From: an uncultured Bacilli bacterium
GTDB taxonomy: Bacteria; Bacillota_I; Bacilli_A; RF39; UBA660
Direction of reading: 5' to 3'
DNA: 6,448 nucleotides
Assembly (NCBI GenBank): GCA_934130215.1
Contig: CAKOXR010000049.1
Coordinates: 1 to 6,448, forward strand
A program made the translations under genes and the position numbers. Positions 5,352 to 6,448 of this stretch are shown here, in pieces. Positions within the stretch are counted from its first letter, which is position 1; each line of letters starts with the position of its first letter. Below the pieces are notes generated by a model. The model saw only the letters and a program-made list of their open reading frames with translations, did not search any database and was not told the DNA's origin.

Positions 5352-6127
5352 ATGAATGAAAAAAATCTAATAGATTATTATAATAAATTTAACGAAAATA
5401 AAAGACTAGATAGAAGACACGGAATCGTAGAATACACAACAGCAATGAAATACATAAAAAAGTATTTAAAAAAATTTAAAAATCCCCAAATAATAGATAT
5501 AGGAGCAGGAACTGGCAAATATTCAATAGAACTCGCAAATATGGGATATAATGTTACAGCAGTTGAATTAGTAAAACATAATTTAATGACAATAAAAAAA
5601 ATAGTAGTAAAGTAAATACTATTTTAGGAAATGCCATTAATTTAAAAAAAATAAATGATAACAGCTATGATATAGTTATATTATTCGGTCCTATGTACCA
5701 TTTAATTTCTGACGAAGAAAAAATAAAAGCATTAAACGAAGCCAAAAGAATAGCAAAACCAAACGGTTATATATTTATAAGTTATTATATGAATGAATAT
5801 GCAATTATAAAACATGGATTTATGGAAAAAACAATAAAAGAATCTATAAAAAATAATTTAATTGATAAAAATTTTCACATTACACCAAAAACTACCGACC
5901 TATATAGTATGGTTAGATTAGAAGATATAAACAAATATAAAAATATAGTCGGTTTAAAAAGAATAAAAATTATATCTCAAGATGGTCCAACCGATTATAT
6001 AAGAAAATATATAAATGATTTAGACGAAGATGAATTTAAAATATATATAAATTACCATCTATCAATTTGTGAAAGAAAAGAATTACTAGGTGCTTCATCT
6101 CATATTTTAGAAATATTAAAAAAATAA
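5352..6127 (+). pseudogene. Class I SAM-dependent methyltransferase, interrupted by a -1 frameshift at an A8 run
   Basis: Two consecutive reading frames encode one methyltransferase. The first part (5352 to stop 5613-5615) carries the SAM-binding motif I, IIDIGAGTGK (47-56), and the acidic end of the second strand, AVELV (70-74). The second part, in the -1 frame, reads from 5600 as NSSKVNTILGNAINL, then DIVILFGPMYHL (motif IV region), then AKPNGYIFISYYMNEYA and the C-terminal SICERKELLGASSHILEIL. Switching frame at 5594-5600 gives a continuous product of 83 + 31 + 144 = 258 aa, the normal length for this family. Neither half would be active alone. The switch point is A8 (5594-5601); nine A would restore the frame, and A AAA AAA sits in exact phase for a -1 ribosomal slip. 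Options are a genuine mutation, an error in a homopolymer, or real slippage. Start ATG 5352 has AGGAGGG (5339-5345). Substrate unknown; it is divergent from the GntR-ABC operon. Confidence 0.88.
5598..5625 (+). repeat. Inverted repeat directly at the frameshift site
   Basis: AAAATAGTA (5598-5606) and TACTATTTT (5617-5625) form a perfect 9-bp stem with a 10-nt loop that contains the zero-frame stop codon TAA (5613-5615). It begins inside the A8 slippery run. All but one pair are A-U, so the hairpin would be weak. It might stimulate slippage or be chance in AT-rich DNA. Confidence 0.45.
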
Positions 6128-6209
6128 AACCATTCATCACACAGATCAAAATGTATTCATCATAATATATTATTAATTAATTTATTATGCAATTAATAAA
6201 ATATAAAAA

Positions 6210-6250
6210 ACATATTAGAGTGTAAATTACTCAAATATGTCTTTTATTTT
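6210..6250 (+). terminator. Terminator after the methyltransferase, possibly bidirectional
   Basis: ACATATT (6210-6216) pairs with AATATGT (6234-6240) and GAGT (6218-6221) with ACTC (6229-6232), with one A-A mismatch and a 7-nt loop. It is followed on the plus strand by CTTTTATTTT. On the minus strand the same stem is followed by six T (6210-6205), so it may also catch transcripts from the tRNA side. It lies about 80 bp past the methyltransferase stop. Confidence 0.6.
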
Positions 6251-6335
6251 AAATAAAACATTTAATTAATCAATTTTATTAATATCAAAAAAAATTTAAA
6301 AACATCATTATATTTAAAAAAAATAATATAATTAT

Positions 6336-6366
6336 AAAAAAAACTTGAACTATAAAAGTTCAAGTT
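6336..6366 (-). terminator. Strong terminator of tRNA-Leu transcript
   Basis: On the minus strand AACTTGAACT (6366-6357) pairs perfectly over 10 bp with AGTTCAAGTT (6351-6342) around a 5-nt loop and runs into eight U (6343-6336). It starts 12 nt beyond the tRNA CCA end, so it closes the transcript of which this tRNA is the last gene. Confidence 0.93.
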
Positions 6367-6378
6367 AATTTCCATAAA

Positions 6379-6448
6379 TGGTGCCTAAGACCGGACTTGA
6401 ACCGGTATGAGGTTTAACCCTCGCAGGATTTTAAGTCCTGTGCGTCTA
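6379..6448 (-). tRNA. tRNA-Leu(UAA), 3' part (5' end beyond window)
   Basis: The minus strand begins at the D-arm end (TAGACGC), followed by the anticodon stem CAGGA/TCCTG around the loop CTTAAAA with anticodon UAA (6433-6431), which reads UUA. Next are a long class II variable arm (GAGG/CCTC), the T arm ACCGG-TTCAAGT-CCGGT, the acceptor strand CTTAGGC, discriminator A and an encoded CCA (6381-6379). About 15-18 nt of the 5' end (acceptor GCCTAAG expected, and part of the D-arm) lie outside. Long variable arm, A73 and UAA agree on Leu. UUA is the main Leu codon in all genes here. Confidence 0.97.

Larger units (their letters stand above)
6128..6378. other. Noncoding AT-rich spacer between methyltransferase and tRNA-Leu
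   Basis: This spacer contains the two terminators (6210-6250 and 6336-6366) and otherwise only very AT-rich sequence with no plausible start and reading frame on either strand. CATAATA (6161-6167) and TATTATG (6183-6189) form a short inverted repeat that I do not interpret. Confidence 0.6.

Noticed and set aside
5693..6127. A separate 144-aa gene starting at the ATG at 5693
   Set aside because: That ATG encodes the Met in the internal FGPMYHL motif of a methyltransferase. There is no ribosome binding site, and the same frame continues upstream to the A8 run with family-consistent sequence.
6161..6189. CATAATA/TATTATG inverted repeat as a terminator or binding site
   Set aside because: A 7-bp A/T-rich stem with no U-run, near a much better terminator at 6210; expected by chance in this composition.
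1..6448. Mobile element, prophage, CRISPR array or toxin-antitoxin pair
   Set aside because: No transposase, integrase, terminal inverted repeats with target duplication, regularly spaced repeats or paired small genes were found; base composition is uniform along the window.

Overview
The window is a very AT-rich stretch (GC visibly below 30%) with strong Shine-Dalgarno sites, consensus sigma-A-type promoters, a T-box leader and heavy use of TTA/ATA/AAA codons. This points to a low-GC Bacillota genome. A gut Clostridia or an Erysipelotrichia/Mollicutes-related Bacilli lineage is plausible, but I cannot place it further. All Trp codons I checked are TGG and no in-frame TGA is needed, so the standard bacterial code fits. 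I see no mobile element, CRISPR array or phage gene.

Left part (1-1871, all minus strand): the first two thirds of asparaginyl-tRNA synthetase (asnS), whose 3' end lies off the window. It is preceded by a complete T-box leader with an AAC (Asn) specifier, an antiterminator, a competing terminator and a consensus promoter. Upstream of that is an uncharacterised 209-aa protein, possibly DUF3603/YjbA-like.

Middle (1872-3405, plus strand): a divergent AT-rich intergenic region, a small four-helix membrane protein of unknown function, then a UvsE/UvdE-type UV damage endonuclease starting at 2509. At their junction are two mutually exclusive hairpins: a terminator-like one and a second one just before the uvsE ribosome binding site. 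The UvsE has two unusual changes at positions normally conserved in the family.

Right part: a minus-strand operon (5245 to 3409) encodes a YtrA-type GntR regulator, an ABC ATPase and an ABC-2 type permease with 2-bp spacing and a 7-bp overlap. It ends tail-to-tail with uvsE across 3 bp. Divergent from it, across 106 bp holding two back-to-back promoters and several repeat elements, is a class I SAM-dependent methyltransferase gene. That gene is split by a -1 frameshift at an A8 run, which also forms an in-phase A AAA AAA slippery heptamer. It could be a broken gene, a sequence error, or a gene decoded by slippage. The window ends with a terminator and the 3' part of a minus-strand tRNA-Leu(UAA) with its own strong terminator.

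The genes form four largely independent units: translation (asnS/T-box and tRNA-Leu), DNA repair (uvsE), an autoregulated efflux or stress-type ABC module, and the methyltransferase. Nothing here proves a new system. The most rewarding checks are the methyltransferase frameshift site, the variant UvsE active site, and the operator architecture of the GntR/methyltransferase divergent promoter.
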